A stretch of 55,429 nt of DNA from Balneolales bacterium. GTDB taxonomy: Bacteria; Bacteroidota; Rhodothermia; Balneolales; HLUCCA01. The notes under the pieces were generated by a model. That model ran no database searches and had not been told where the DNA came from. It worked only from the letters and a program-made list of their open reading frames with translations. The translations under genes were made by a program, and so were the position numbers. Positions 7,226 to 16,587 of this stretch are shown here, piece by piece. The stretch's first letter is position 1, and each line of letters begins with the position of its first letter. Where the stretch lies: assembly GCA_024711145.1 (NCBI GenBank), contig JANJTJ010000051.1, positions 1 through 55,429 on the forward strand. Reading direction: 5' to 3'.

Positions 7226-8324
7226 GAATATGCTTCCAGACCGAAAGATACCCATGGCACATGCGCCCGATGGAGTAATTCTCGGCGATGTGCCGGCGGC
7301 AGGCGTCGGAATCGGCCGGTCGGACCAATGCCAGGGCCAAGGCTTCGGCCAAGGCGGCCGGATCGCCCGGGGGTACCACCCGGCCATGCGGACCTACGAT
7401 GTGGGCGGCATCGCCCACGTCGGTGGTCACGCAGGGCACGCCGCAGGCCATGGCTTCGGCCAGCACGTTGGGAAAGGCCTCGCGCATGCTGGACAGCACA
7501 TGCAGATCCAGGGCGTTCATGACGGCGGGGATGTCGGTGCGCGGTCCCAACAAGCGGACGTGGGCCTCCGCGCCGGCGTTCCGGATCATGGTGGCCAATT
7601 CCGGGTTATGCCCATCCATACCGGCACCGACCAGCAGCAGCTGGAACCGGATGCCGCGTGCCACCAGCAGCCCGGCCGCGGCCAGGAGGGTGGCGTGGTC
7701 TTTCATGGGGTCGAACCGGGCCACACAACCGATGACCGGTATGCCGGCTTCCAGCCCCAATTCGGAACGGACCCGTTCGCGGGCATCGGGGTCGGGCTTG
7801 AAGATGTCCAGGTCGTACCCGTTGGGTACCACGTGGAATTTCCCGGGCATGTAGCCGTCCTCGATGTGGGAATCGCGGGCGGCGATGCCGCACGCGATGA
7901 TGGCGGCCGGCACATGGCGCGACAGGAAGGCGTTGAGTCGGGCGATGCGGATGGTGAGGTCGGCCGATTTGCCCGGCACCAACCGGGAATTATGTATGGC
8001 CCAGACCACGGAACGGATGCCGGCCGCGCGGGCCACCAAGCCGCCGAGCAGGTCGCTGTGGTACATCCATGTCTGCACCACATCGGGCCGCGACCGGTTC
8101 AGCAGGCCGTAAAGGCTGCGCACGGCCGCCCAGGTAAGCCGGCCCGGTTTCAAGCCGAGCGTATGCACCTGAACGCCGGCCGCCTCCAGCGGGGCGCCAT
8201 AGACGCCCCGGTCGCGCAGGGAGACGACGGTATGCCGAACGCCGTGCGTGTTCAGGCAGAGGCGGTAGAGCACCTGCTCGGCGCCCCCCGCATCCAGACT
8301 GGTGACCACATGGCAGACGTTCAT
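7212..8324 (-). CDS. Family 4 glycosyltransferase
   Basis: 370 residues from ATG at 8324, overlapping the preceding gene's stop as ATGA. The GT4 layout is clear: MNVCHVVTSLDAGGAEQVLY at the N-terminus (the GG-E loop of GT-B enzymes), the linker VVPNGYDLDIFKPDPDAR, VGAGMDGHN, and the donor-site motif MREAFPNVLAEAMACGVPCV with E-x7-E. A cytoplasmic enzyme that transfers a nucleotide-activated sugar during assembly of the exopolysaccharide repeat unit. Position in the operon: second from last. Specificity unknown. Confidence 0.9.
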   Translation of the reverse strand: MNVCHVVTSLDAGGAEQVLYRLCLNTHGVRHTVVSLRDRGVYGAPLEAAGVQVHTLGLKPGRLTWAAVRSLYGLLNRSRPDVVQTWMYHSDLLGGLVARAAGIRSVVWAIHNSRLVPGKSADLTIRIARLNAFLSRHVPAAIIACGIAARDSHIEDGYMPGKFHVVPNGYDLDIFKPDPDARERVRSELGLEAGIPVIGCVARFDPMKDHATLLAAAGLLVARGIRFQLLLVGAGMDGHNPELATMIRNAGAEAHVRLLGPRTDIPAVMNALDLHVLSSMREAFPNVLAEAMACGVPCVTTDVGDAAHIVGPHGRVVPPGDPAALAEALALALVRPADSDACRRHIAENYSIGRMCHGYLSVWKHIHESS

Positions 8325-9328
8325 GGCACCACCGATCGGATGGCTGCCGCGACCTGGGGCGCCACGGCGTGGATGGAATACCGTTGTTCCACCAACCGGC
8401 GGCCGTTGCGGGCCATGCGGTCGCGTAGGGCGGCTTCCCGAAGGAGGGTCACGATGGCGTCAGTCCAGGCAGTGGCGCCGGTGGGCCCGAAACCGACCTC
8501 GCCCTGCCCCAGCACATCGGTGTTCATGCCTACAGGCGACACCACGGCCGGTACGCCGCAGCTCATGTACAGCAGCATCTTGTAGGCGCATTTGCCCCGG
8601 CTCCAGGCGGTGTCGTCCAGGGGCATCAGGCCCACGGTCATGCCTTGGATGGCGGAAACCTCGGCCTCGGGCGACCATTTCACATACTCGACCCGTTCCG
8701 GCGCAATGCTGCGGAAAACCGGGGGTCGGTCGCACACCACCCGCAAAACGGCATCGGGCACGGCGGCCAATGCGGCGGCCAAGGGAGCTTCCAGGGCATA
8801 CAGATAGGACAACCCGCTGCTCGAGCCCGACCAGCCGATCACGGGTCGGCCGGGGAGCGCGCCTGGCACGAAGCGGTCGGTATCCACCGCGGTAGGTATG
8901 ATGCGGATGTGGGTATGACTTTTTGCGAACCAATCGGCCAGGTAGGTGTTTCCGGCGATCACCAGGTCGCACCCGGCGGCGATGCTGCGGGCGAACCGCC
9001 CCTCCCGGTAGAGGAAGATGGCGTCGTCCACATCGAACAGGCGGGGCCGGCCGGTAATGGGTTCCCAGGTGCGGAAGGTGGACAGCATTTCCCGCTGCAG
9101 GAATACGGCATCGTACCGGTGGCTACGCACCACCTGGGGCAGGCGCGAGGCCAACGTGGCGGCCGCCCAGAACGGGCGCACCCAGCGGGTGGCCGGCGGA
9201 AAGGTGTCGAACCGGGCACCGAAATCGGTTACCCGGATGCCGGCTTGCCCCAAGGCCGGCATCAACTGCCGGAGGCGGAACCGGGAACTCGGGTTCCGTT
9301 CGGATCCGGTGAATGCGGCCAGGTTCAT
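8321..9328 (-). CDS. Glycosyltransferase (GT-B fold, family 4-like)
   Basis: 335 residues from ATG at 9328 (MNLAAFTGSERNPSSRFRLR), which overlaps the stop of the polymerase gene by 4 bp. A much longer open frame upstream is only a shadow inside that gene. The protein begins with the N-P-S-S-R-x-R motif found in a subgroup of GT4-like enzymes, then has FLQREMLSTF, FDVDDAIFL, IRIIPTAVDTDRF, GWSGSSSGLSYLYALE, and a C-terminal KMLLYMSCGVPAVVSPVGMN region in place of a standard E-x7-E. It probably adds a sugar to the lipid-linked unit; less canonical than its two neighbours. Confidence 0.82.
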   Translation of the reverse strand: MNLAAFTGSERNPSSRFRLRQLMPALGQAGIRVTDFGARFDTFPPATRWVRPFWAAATLASRLPQVVRSHRYDAVFLQREMLSTFRTWEPITGRPRLFDVDDAIFLYREGRFARSIAAGCDLVIAGNTYLADWFAKSHTHIRIIPTAVDTDRFVPGALPGRPVIGWSGSSSGLSYLYALEAPLAAALAAVPDAVLRVVCDRPPVFRSIAPERVEYVKWSPEAEVSAIQGMTVGLMPLDDTAWSRGKCAYKMLLYMSCGVPAVVSPVGMNTDVLGQGEVGFGPTGATAWTDAIVTLLREAALRDRMARNGRRLVEQRYSIHAVAPQVAAAIRSVVP

Positions 9329-10569
9329 GGGTCCGGCGGTCTGAGTCGGATCCGGGGTACCACGTAGTACAACGCGAAGAGGAACATCGAGAGCTTCACA
9401 TATTGGTTGAGCCGGAGGAAGAACTGCTCGTTGAAGATGCTGAAGAGCAGACCGGTGATGAAGGTGGCGTAGATGATGAGGAAGGCCGGGTTCTCGGGGC
9501 GGGCCCTCACATAGAATTTGGTGGTGAGGAACCCCAGGAACGCCAATATGAGGGCCACACCCGCCCATCCGAAATCCATGTAGTAGGCGAAATAGAAGGT
9601 ATAGACATTCCCTTCCTGGGTATCGGAAACCTGGCTGAAATCGGCATGCAGGCTGGGTATGGGGTAATTGGCGCCGAATTTGTTGGCCGTTTCCCAGAAG
9701 AACCGCAGGATGCTGTGGTTCGAGATGAACTGGTCGGGATTCTTCATGATGTTGTCGAACCCGACCACGCCGCCGAAGGCATATCCCATTACGGCATCGA
9801 ACAGATAGGTCATGGTTTCGGCACTCCATTCCAGTTGCAGGTAGGAGAAGTTCACATAGAAGAGGCCCAAGAGGAAGAAGCCGAACACGAAACCGACGAT
9901 GCCGGCCAGTTTCCGGAAATTGATGCTACCCGCTTTTTTGAATTCGATGACCAGCACGGTGAGCACCAACAGGATGGCGTTGCCCTTGTTGGCCAGGGCG
10001 CTGCCATAGATGATGAACAGGAGTACGGAGAGCCGGTATTGCCATTTCAGGTCGAAGGCCGTGCGGTGCAGATGGGCATAGGCGTAGGCCACGAACAGGG
10101 AGAGCACCACGAAATTGCTGAGGATGATTTCGAGCGGACCCCGTTCGATTTCCGCGTTCAGGTCCATGTTCCGCAGGCGGGTGAGGCTTTGCGGATTCGT
10201 GAAGTCGATTTCAGCCCAAACCACGCCCAGGTACAGGGGCAGGGCTACGGCACAAGCGATGAGAAGGACCTCGAGCACCCGCCGGATCCTCCAATGCTGC
10301 TCATCGGTGAAGGGGACCACCGGTGCCGGGTCGATCCCGGTGCCGGTGAGGGCGATGAGCGAACCCAGGGTGAACATGACCGCGCCGAGCAGATACAGCA
10401 GCAGGGTGAAGTCGCCGATGGCGTAGAACACATCTCCCAAAACCCATAACGCCGTGATGCAGAACGCCCACACGAACGTGAACACCGAGGCCGGGAACAG
10501 CGCATCTCCGGAGAGCCGGAGGTTGGCATAAAACAGCAGCCAGAGGAGTAGGGCGGTGAATTCCAGCAC
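9325..10569 (-). CDS. Wzy-like O-antigen / exopolysaccharide polymerase
   Basis: 414 residues from a GTG at 10569. The sequence is almost all hydrophobic segments (about 10-12), e.g. FTALLLWLLFYANLRL, LLLYLLGAVMFTLGSLIAL and IVGFVFGFFLLGLFYV. A soluble-looking loop in the second half (GFDNIMKNPDQFISNHSI through NVYTFYFAYYMDFG) is where Wzy-type polymerases carry their periplasmic loop. Such proteins polymerise lipid-linked repeat units in the inner membrane. It lies 9 bp after the flippase and overlaps the next glycosyltransferase, which supports the assignment. Sequence conservation in this family is poor, so topology and context carry the call. Confidence 0.82.
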   Translation of the reverse strand: MLEFTALLLWLLFYANLRLSGDALFPASVFTFVWAFCITALWVLGDVFYAIGDFTLLLYLLGAVMFTLGSLIALTGTGIDPAPVVPFTDEQHWRIRRVLEVLLIACAVALPLYLGVVWAEIDFTNPQSLTRLRNMDLNAEIERGPLEIILSNFVVLSLFVAYAYAHLHRTAFDLKWQYRLSVLLFIIYGSALANKGNAILLVLTVLVIEFKKAGSINFRKLAGIVGFVFGFFLLGLFYVNFSYLQLEWSAETMTYLFDAVMGYAFGGVVGFDNIMKNPDQFISNHSILRFFWETANKFGANYPIPSLHADFSQVSDTQEGNVYTFYFAYYMDFGWAGVALILAFLGFLTTKFYVRARPENPAFLIIYATFITGLLFSIFNEQFFLRLNQYVKLSMFLFALYYVVPRIRLRPPDP

Positions 10570-10578
10570 GGTGGGTGG

Positions 10579-12006
10579 TCAACGGCGCATGGTTCGCATC
10601 AAAATCGGCAACAATCGCTCCCTGAACCGCATGGTATCGGTGGCCAGCAACATGCCGACGAAACTGATGCCGGCCACGGCACCATGCAGCATCAAACCGA
10701 CCATGCCGTCGAGGGCGGGCAACAGAAGGGAAACGCCGGCCATGACACCGGTGGACAGTGCGATCTTGAGGCTGTCGGCTCCGGGTTGGGCGTACGGATG
10801 CAGGCGCCGGCCCAAGGCCCAGGCCACCGCCGTACCGATGCATACGGCCGCCGAGGTGGCATACACCACTCCCGGCAACCCGAGAACGGGAATGAGGTAC
10901 CACCCCAACCCCAGGTTGGCGGCCACCGTGACCGCCACCGGTATGACCTGCAACAGGGTTTTCCGACTGATCAGGAAGGCGTAATCCAGATAAAAGGCCT
11001 TGAACCCCCACACCCCCACGATGAACACCATGAACGGGACCAAGGTGACGGTGATGGGTTGGAAGTTGTCGTGGAAGGCGAGCCGTGCCAGGCCTTCCGC
11101 ATGGAGCACGGCGAAGGCGGATACCGGCAACACGATGAGCAGCAAGGTGTGGAACAACTCGCGCATGTGGCGGGCGGCTTCGGCGGTGCGGTTGTTCTCG
11201 ATGAGGTGCAGCAAGGCCGGGTAGGCGGCCAGGTGTACGGCGTTGAGCAACACGCCGAACGACTGGTTGGTGAGGTCGTACGCCGCCGAATAGGTACCTA
11301 CGGCGGCATACCCCATGAACTGGCGCAAGAGCAGCCGGTTGCCGCCATCCACCGCCAGGTGCAGCATGAACGTGAGGCTGAGCGGTATGCCGTACAGTAG
11401 GAACCGCCCCACCTGGCCCCGGTCGAATGGCCCGGTGACGGCGCGGAGCAATCCCTGCCGCGCACCGGTGGTCGCCAGGAGCAACCCCGCTATCAAGCCG
11501 ACCACCACGGCGGTACCACCCCACCCGATGCGGATGAGCACATAGGCCAGACCGAACGCCACCAAGGCTTTGGTGGCCGACACGAGGCCATGGCGTATGG
11601 CTTCCTGCCGAACGTTCACGACCGTCAGGTTCAGGTCGTACCAGGATTGCGCGATGGTCAGACCGGTAACCGCCAGGATCATGACCCGTGCCCCGGCATC
11701 GCCTATGGCGAGCCACCCCACGCCCGCCACCACTACGGCCGCGGCTACCAACAGGCCGTAGGTACGGATGCCCGAATTGAGCATGGACGCCCCGCCTTGC
11801 TCCTGGTCTGTGGGGATGAACCGCAGCAGGCTCAGATTGAGCCATTGGAACCCGATGGCATTGGCCATACCCACGATGGACATCACCAATCCATAGAATC
11901 CGTATTCGTCGGGCGGCAGGGTTCGGGCGTAGTAGGCCAAGGACACCAGGTTGACCAACCCCGGGATGATGCGCCCGGCGAAATAGGTGGCGCTTTGGCG
12001 GATCAC
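10579..12006 (-). CDS. Wzx-like lipopolysaccharide repeat-unit flippase (MOP/MATE superfamily)
   Basis: 475 residues from GTG at 12006, which overlaps the stop of the chain-length gene as GTGA; longer starts (to 12093) lie inside that gene. The N-terminus IRQSATYFAGRIIPGLVNLV, then SLAYYARTLPPDEYGFYGLV, is the usual opening of polysaccharide flippases. About 12-14 membrane helices follow (e.g. LVAAAVVVAGVGWLAIG, TLLLIVLPVSAFAVL). The role is to move undecaprenyl-linked repeat units to the outer face of the inner membrane. It sits between the chain-length regulator and the polymerase, as in Wzx/Wzy-dependent pathways. Confidence 0.9.
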   Translation of the reverse strand: MIRQSATYFAGRIIPGLVNLVSLAYYARTLPPDEYGFYGLVMSIVGMANAIGFQWLNLSLLRFIPTDQEQGGASMLNSGIRTYGLLVAAAVVVAGVGWLAIGDAGARVMILAVTGLTIAQSWYDLNLTVVNVRQEAIRHGLVSATKALVAFGLAYVLIRIGWGGTAVVVGLIAGLLLATTGARQGLLRAVTGPFDRGQVGRFLLYGIPLSLTFMLHLAVDGGNRLLLRQFMGYAAVGTYSAAYDLTNQSFGVLLNAVHLAAYPALLHLIENNRTAEAARHMRELFHTLLLIVLPVSAFAVLHAEGLARLAFHDNFQPITVTLVPFMVFIVGVWGFKAFYLDYAFLISRKTLLQVIPVAVTVAANLGLGWYLIPVLGLPGVVYATSAAVCIGTAVAWALGRRLHPYAQPGADSLKIALSTGVMAGVSLLLPALDGMVGLMLHGAVAGISFVGMLLATDTMRFRERLLPILMRTMRR

Positions 12007-13088
12007 AAATCGGTGGCGCGGGACTGTCCGCGCACGAGCAGATACCCCATGGTCAACACCGTGCTGAGCACGAACATGAGCATCACGCTCCATGTTTTCC
12101 GGGGAAACACCGCCCGATTGGGAATGACGGCCTCTTCAATGACGGTAAGCACCGGTGTGTCTTCCTGCTGTTTCACCCGTGCGGCTTCCAACTGCTGGGT
12201 GATGGTACGGTACAGGTCGAAGGCCAGGGTGAATTCGCTGGCCAACCGCTGTTGCTCGAGCTGGTCGGAGGCGTACACCGTGCCCCGGCTCCGGTCTTGG
12301 TTGAGGGCCTGCGCCCGTTGCGCGCTCTTGTACCGGGCTTCGGCTTTCTGCTGCTGCTGCTCCAGGAATTCGGCCTGGTCGGAGGCTTTCCTCGATTCGA
12401 AATCGATGATCACCCGCATGAGCTGGTCTGCGGTGGCCTTGGCCAGTGCGGCGGCGGCTACCGGATCCGGCATTTTGGCCGTGATGGTGAGCATGGTGGT
12501 TTTGCGGTCGTAATACACCGAGATCCGCTCACCCATGCCTTCGATCAGATCCAGGTACAGCTCGGTGTGCCGCACCATGGTCGAATCGAACACCTGCGGT
12601 TGGGTCGGTTGCGGACCGCGCAGCTTCTGCCGCAACCGGTAGGGAATGCCGATGGTCCAATACTCCACCTTATCCATTAAAGAAGGCCGTTGGACCTGCT
12701 CGAAATGATGCTGATAGGTTCGGGTGCCGTCGGTGAAACGCAAGGGGGTGGCCGCGAGCTCGGAACGGAAGGTGAAGGTGCCCACCACCTCCGGGTACAG
12801 GTCGGAGGTGAGCACCTGGTTGCCACCCGTAGGCAGATTGATGCCCGCCAGGCCGGCCAACCCGCTCAACCCTCCCAGCATGGAACGTTCCGATTTGTAG
12901 GGCAGGATCTTGGTGCTTGCGGCGTATTCGGGCGTGCTGCCCATCACATACACGATCGTGAGGGTCACCACGGGTACCCACACTTTCAGAAACAACCATT
13001 TTTCCGCAAAACACAAGCGGATGAAGCCGTTGACCCAGGCCCCGACTTCTTGCAAGGTCATTTCTCGGATGGAACCAGGGGTTATCAT
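12003..13088 (-). CDS. Wzz-like polysaccharide chain-length determinant
   Basis: 361 residues from ATG at 13088, overlapping the export gene's stop as ATGA. The N-terminal membrane helix (WLFLKVWVPVVTLTIVYVMG, about 31-50) is followed by the periplasmic Wzz domain with YAASTKILPY. A long coiled coil (about 250-330, rich in Q, E, R and A) comes next, and a second helix near the C-terminus (MLMFVLSTVLTMGYLLV). There is no cytoplasmic tyrosine-kinase domain, so chain length is probably set without an attached BY-kinase; none is seen elsewhere in the operon. It works with the polymerase and the SLBB export protein across the inner membrane and periplasm. Confidence 0.87.
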   Translation of the reverse strand: MITPGSIREMTLQEVGAWVNGFIRLCFAEKWLFLKVWVPVVTLTIVYVMGSTPEYAASTKILPYKSERSMLGGLSGLAGLAGINLPTGGNQVLTSDLYPEVVGTFTFRSELAATPLRFTDGTRTYQHHFEQVQRPSLMDKVEYWTIGIPYRLRQKLRGPQPTQPQVFDSTMVRHTELYLDLIEGMGERISVYYDRKTTMLTITAKMPDPVAAAALAKATADQLMRVIIDFESRKASDQAEFLEQQQQKAEARYKSAQRAQALNQDRSRGTVYASDQLEQQRLASEFTLAFDLYRTITQQLEAARVKQQEDTPVLTVIEEAVIPNRAVFPRKTWSVMLMFVLSTVLTMGYLLVRGQSRATDL

Positions 13089-15523
13089 AATTGACGGATG
13101 AGGACGAGCAGCGTGAGCAAGGTGGTGGTGCTTTGCAGGGTACGGTTGTAGATCTGGTCCCAATCCACATTGCTGCCTTCCGTCCGCACTTCCTCCGGTT
13201 TCATTTCCACATTGATGGTAGCACCGGATTGTACGTCGGGGTACCGGTTCCACAGCAGGAACCTGCGCGTGGCCAATACCTGGCCGTTCTTGAGGGTTAC
13301 GGTAACCGAGCGTTTGTCGGCGCGTTCCTGGAACCCGCCCGCATACCGCTCGATGTACCAGAGGGCGCTCTTCTCACCCTGGTAGGTCACGTTCACTTTG
13401 GCCGAACCCAACAGGGAGTCGCTCACGGCGAAACCCAAACGGACGCCGTCGCCCTGGATGGTGACGGTGTTTTCCCGCCGGTTGATGTTGATCACATCGC
13501 CCGCCATCAGGATGGGATCGAAGGTGGCGCTCCGGGGGTTGCGCAAGGCCTGGTTCAGGTTGGTTACGATGAACCCGCGGTTGCCGTAGGTCCGGAACAG
13601 CGTGGCACCTATGGGATCGGCCTGGTCGCGCAGGCCGCCGGCTTTGGTGATGAGGTCGCTCAGGTGCAATTGCCGGTTTTCGAGGGTGTAGCTGCCGGGG
13701 TAGTTCACCTCCCCGTTGATCTCTACGGTTCGCCGGAGCTGGAACCCGGGCGTGAGGCGGATCACGATCTCATCGTAGGGTTGCAGTTTGAAATTTTCGG
13801 GATGGATGACCCGGTAATCGGCCCCCAGCTGGATGACCAGATCCACCAGTTCGGAGGGTTTGTCCGGGTAGATGTTCGTGCGGAATACCTGCACCCGGTT
13901 CAGCGCCGCACCAACCACCACGCCACCGGCCTGGATCACGAGGTCGGAGACTTGCAGATCGTCGGAGAACCCGAGCCGCACGTACTGTTTCACCGCACCG
14001 GAAATGCCGACTTCGCCCACGTTCGAGTACAGGGCACGGTCGTACACCGAAATGCGGTCGTTGGGGCGCAGCGGGGTGCGTTTGCCCGCCTCGGAGAACA
14101 GGTCGATCGCGATGAAGGAGACCTGGGTGGTGTCGGTCAATTCGCGCCGTTCCAGATAGGCCCGGTTGTTGGCGCCGGGTAGCAACCCGCCGGCCAAATC
14201 CAGTGCGTCGGCTACGGTCATGTCGGGCTTGAACCCGAAATAACCGGGATAGAAGACCGCACCGCCCACACCGATCTTGGCCGATACGTCCGCCCGGTTG
14301 CGCCGCACCCGAACGATGTCGCCCATCCGAAGGGGGAAATTTCCATCCAATGTGGTTTCGATGAGGACGGATTCGCCCCGTTCGAACCGCTGGATCTGGA
14401 TGATATCCGGATTCGCGTCTTGGTCCAACCCGCCGGCGAAGCGGATCAGGTCGGCTACGGTTTCTCCGGGTATCATCTCATACCGCATGGGCCGCCGAAC
14501 CGCACCCTCGGCCCGGACCAACGGCCCCGCTGGTGGTATGAACACCACATCGCCCGATTGGAGGTCGAGTTGCGTGTTGAGCGTGGGGTCCGACAGCATG
14601 CCGTACAGATCCAAGGTGCGCCGCGTGGTGCCCCGTACCCATTCGATCCGACGCACGGTGCCGATGGAGTCGGGTCCGCCGGCCAAAGCGACCGCGTTGA
14701 AGGCGCTGTTCAACGGAGAAACGGCATAGGTACCCCGTTTGCGGGCCTCGCCCAATACCTGCACGGTCACGGTACGGGTAACCTGCATGGTAACGGCGAT
14801 CTGGTCGGACCGGAAGGTGTAGGAGTTGGACAGGCGCTGCTTCAACAACTCCCGGGCCTGGCCCAAGGTGATGCCCTGCAGGAAGATGCGCCCGCTCTGG
14901 GCCGGTTGTACGAACCCGGCCGGGTTCACCTCCAATTGCAGGTCGGCTTGGGACACGCCGAAAATGGTGACCCGGAGCTTGTCGCCCGGCCCGATGACAT
15001 AACTGTCGGGTGCGTGCACGGCATCCATCGTGTTGAACGCCTTCAGCGAGCCGTCCAGGAAGAAGGTGTGCCCGTAGATGTCGGGTATGGAGGCCATGAG
15101 GGCGATGGAATCGGCTACGGCCTTCTCCCGCTCCAGACGTCTCCTGCGGGCTTCCTCGCTTTCCTCCTCTTCCGACTCTTCGGTGGCGTTGGGGTCGCGC
15201 CGGGTATTGGTGCCGGTGGTCGGCGTTCCGGGTGGCGTTTCGCCCCGTTTTTCCGCCTCCAACTCGGCGATCACTTCCATGATCTGGGTCTGATATCTGG
15301 AGATCTCGTTGGGAGGGATGTTCTCCAGAATGATGCCCCGCTGGATCAGACGGGCCCGAACTTCGTTCTCCGTGAGGCCCCGTTTGGCCAACTCCTGGCG
15401 CATGGCGTCCATCTGGGTTTGGAGTTGGTTGGCGGATTGGGCCGCCACGTGCACCGGTATGGCCAGGTGCAGACCGCTGCAGAGGGTCAGAAACAGCAAA
15501 AACAGGATGGGTTTCAAGCGCAT
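13085..15523 (-). CDS. Polysaccharide export protein with multiple SLBB domains (Wza-like)
   Basis: 812 residues from ATG at 15523; the signal peptide MRLKPILFLLFLTLCSGLHL fixes this start. Order of parts: signal (1-29); a helical region with a MAMR/LTENEVRARLIQRG segment (30-95); a highly charged linker with EESEEEESEEARRRRLEREK; the Poly_export domain starting SYVIGPGDKLRVTIFGVS; and then about six SLBB-type units, each ending in an AGG-like turn (AFNAVALAGG, DLIRFAGG, DALDLAGG, LVIQAGG, LITKAGG, ERYAGGF). A C-terminal hydrophobic helix TTTLLTLLVLIRQL follows. It should form the periplasmic and outer-membrane export channel. First gene of the EPS operon; a TATCTTCG element at 15560-15567 is a possible -7 box. 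Confidence 0.9.
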   Translation of the reverse strand: MRLKPILFLLFLTLCSGLHLAIPVHVAAQSANQLQTQMDAMRQELAKRGLTENEVRARLIQRGIILENIPPNEISRYQTQIMEVIAELEAEKRGETPPGTPTTGTNTRRDPNATEESEEEESEEARRRRLEREKAVADSIALMASIPDIYGHTFFLDGSLKAFNTMDAVHAPDSYVIGPGDKLRVTIFGVSQADLQLEVNPAGFVQPAQSGRIFLQGITLGQARELLKQRLSNSYTFRSDQIAVTMQVTRTVTVQVLGEARKRGTYAVSPLNSAFNAVALAGGPDSIGTVRRIEWVRGTTRRTLDLYGMLSDPTLNTQLDLQSGDVVFIPPAGPLVRAEGAVRRPMRYEMIPGETVADLIRFAGGLDQDANPDIIQIQRFERGESVLIETTLDGNFPLRMGDIVRVRRNRADVSAKIGVGGAVFYPGYFGFKPDMTVADALDLAGGLLPGANNRAYLERRELTDTTQVSFIAIDLFSEAGKRTPLRPNDRISVYDRALYSNVGEVGISGAVKQYVRLGFSDDLQVSDLVIQAGGVVVGAALNRVQVFRTNIYPDKPSELVDLVIQLGADYRVIHPENFKLQPYDEIVIRLTPGFQLRRTVEINGEVNYPGSYTLENRQLHLSDLITKAGGLRDQADPIGATLFRTYGNRGFIVTNLNQALRNPRSATFDPILMAGDVININRRENTVTIQGDGVRLGFAVSDSLLGSAKVNVTYQGEKSALWYIERYAGGFQERADKRSVTVTLKNGQVLATRRFLLWNRYPDVQSGATINVEMKPEEVRTEGSNVDWDQIYNRTLQSTTTLLTLLVLIRQL

Positions 15524-15594
15524 GGCGGAAGATTCGGGTACGGTCGGAGTCGGAATGGTCGAAGATAGGAAAGTCGGGGAAAATCGGGGTTCCC

Positions 15595-16476
15595 TCACCC
15601 CCGCCTCGTCACCACGATGCCCAGGATGGCCAGGGCCGACCCCAACCACTGGTTCCATAGCAAGGTTTCGCCGAGCACCACCACGCCTATGGCCACGGCA
15701 ATCACCGGAACGGCGTTCTGGAACAGGGCTGTGCGCACCGCCCCCACTTTCCGGATGGCATGGTTCCATATGATATAGGAGATGCCGATGGACAAGAGCC
15801 CGCTGAACAGCACACCCACCCAGGCCGCCCAGGGCACGGCGGACCAATCCAGCCGGGCCAGCGCCGGTAGGCCGGCCACCAGCAAGGTGCCGCCTCCGCA
15901 CACCATGCTCATGGTGGTGAGCTGCAAGGGGGCGTAATGGTTCAGGTAGTTCTTGGACCGCACCGTGTACAGCCCGAAGACCGCCGCCGAGCCCAGCACC
16001 AGCAGGTCGCCCCAGAGATTGCCGGTATCGAATTCCACATTGGCGCTGCCGGCCAGGATGAGCGCCACGCCCGTGGTGGTCACCAGCACGCCCGTGAGCC
16101 GGGTCCGGTTCAGCTTTTCGGAACTGAGCAGGTGGGCGAACAAGGCCACCCACACCGGTATGGTACCCAGGATGACACTGGCGTTGGCCGAATTGGTACG
16201 CGCCAACCCGAAGATGAAAAAAAGCTGGTAGGCCGTGTTGCCCAGCAGGCCCAAAAAGAACAGCCTCCACCCGTGCCCTTTTCTGATGGGCACCCATACG
16301 CCCTCCCGAACCGACAGGCCCACCATCAGCACGATGGCTACCGCAAACCGCAAGGCGTTGAAGGCCATGGGGTCCAGGTAGGGAAGGCTCAGTTTCACCA
16401 CCGAGAAGTTCAAGGCCCAGATGAGCGCCACCAACAGCAGCAACCCTTCCACAGGGTCGAATTTCCGGGATGTCAT
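15595..16476 (-). CDS. EamA/RhaT-type drug/metabolite transporter
   Basis: 293 residues from ATG at 16476 (an in-frame TTG nine bases upstream is less likely). Ten predicted membrane helices are arranged as two EamA repeats: the first opens GLLLLVALIWALNFSVVKLS with FNALRFAVAI, the second has GDLLVLGSAAVFGLYTVRSK. Conserved family features include RTNSANASVILGTIPVWVAL and GETLLWNQWLGSALAILGI. Such proteins export or import small metabolites; the substrate is unknown. It lies just upstream of the EPS operon on the same strand (71 bp before it) but has no obvious part in polysaccharide export. Confidence 0.9.
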   Translation of the reverse strand: MTSRKFDPVEGLLLLVALIWALNFSVVKLSLPYLDPMAFNALRFAVAIVLMVGLSVREGVWVPIRKGHGWRLFFLGLLGNTAYQLFFIFGLARTNSANASVILGTIPVWVALFAHLLSSEKLNRTRLTGVLVTTTGVALILAGSANVEFDTGNLWGDLLVLGSAAVFGLYTVRSKNYLNHYAPLQLTTMSMVCGGGTLLVAGLPALARLDWSAVPWAAWVGVLFSGLLSIGISYIIWNHAIRKVGAVRTALFQNAVPVIAVAIGVVVLGETLLWNQWLGSALAILGIVVTRRG

Positions 16477-16587
16477 GAAATCCAATGTACGGGAAACTTT
16501 TACCCGACCTTTGGCGTTGTCGTGATGCTAATGGATAAACGACTCCGTAGATTATGACCGAAAGTCAGAAACCCGAACCCTGAACGG

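Noticed and set aside
7143-8585. Long open frame on the plus strand, antisense to the glycosyltransferases (similar long antisense frames at 26189-28153 and 32262-35123)
   Set aside because: High GC in codon position 3 of the real genes removes stops on the opposite strand. The translations are rich in H, G, R and P with no domain, and each lies fully inside a well-supported gene.
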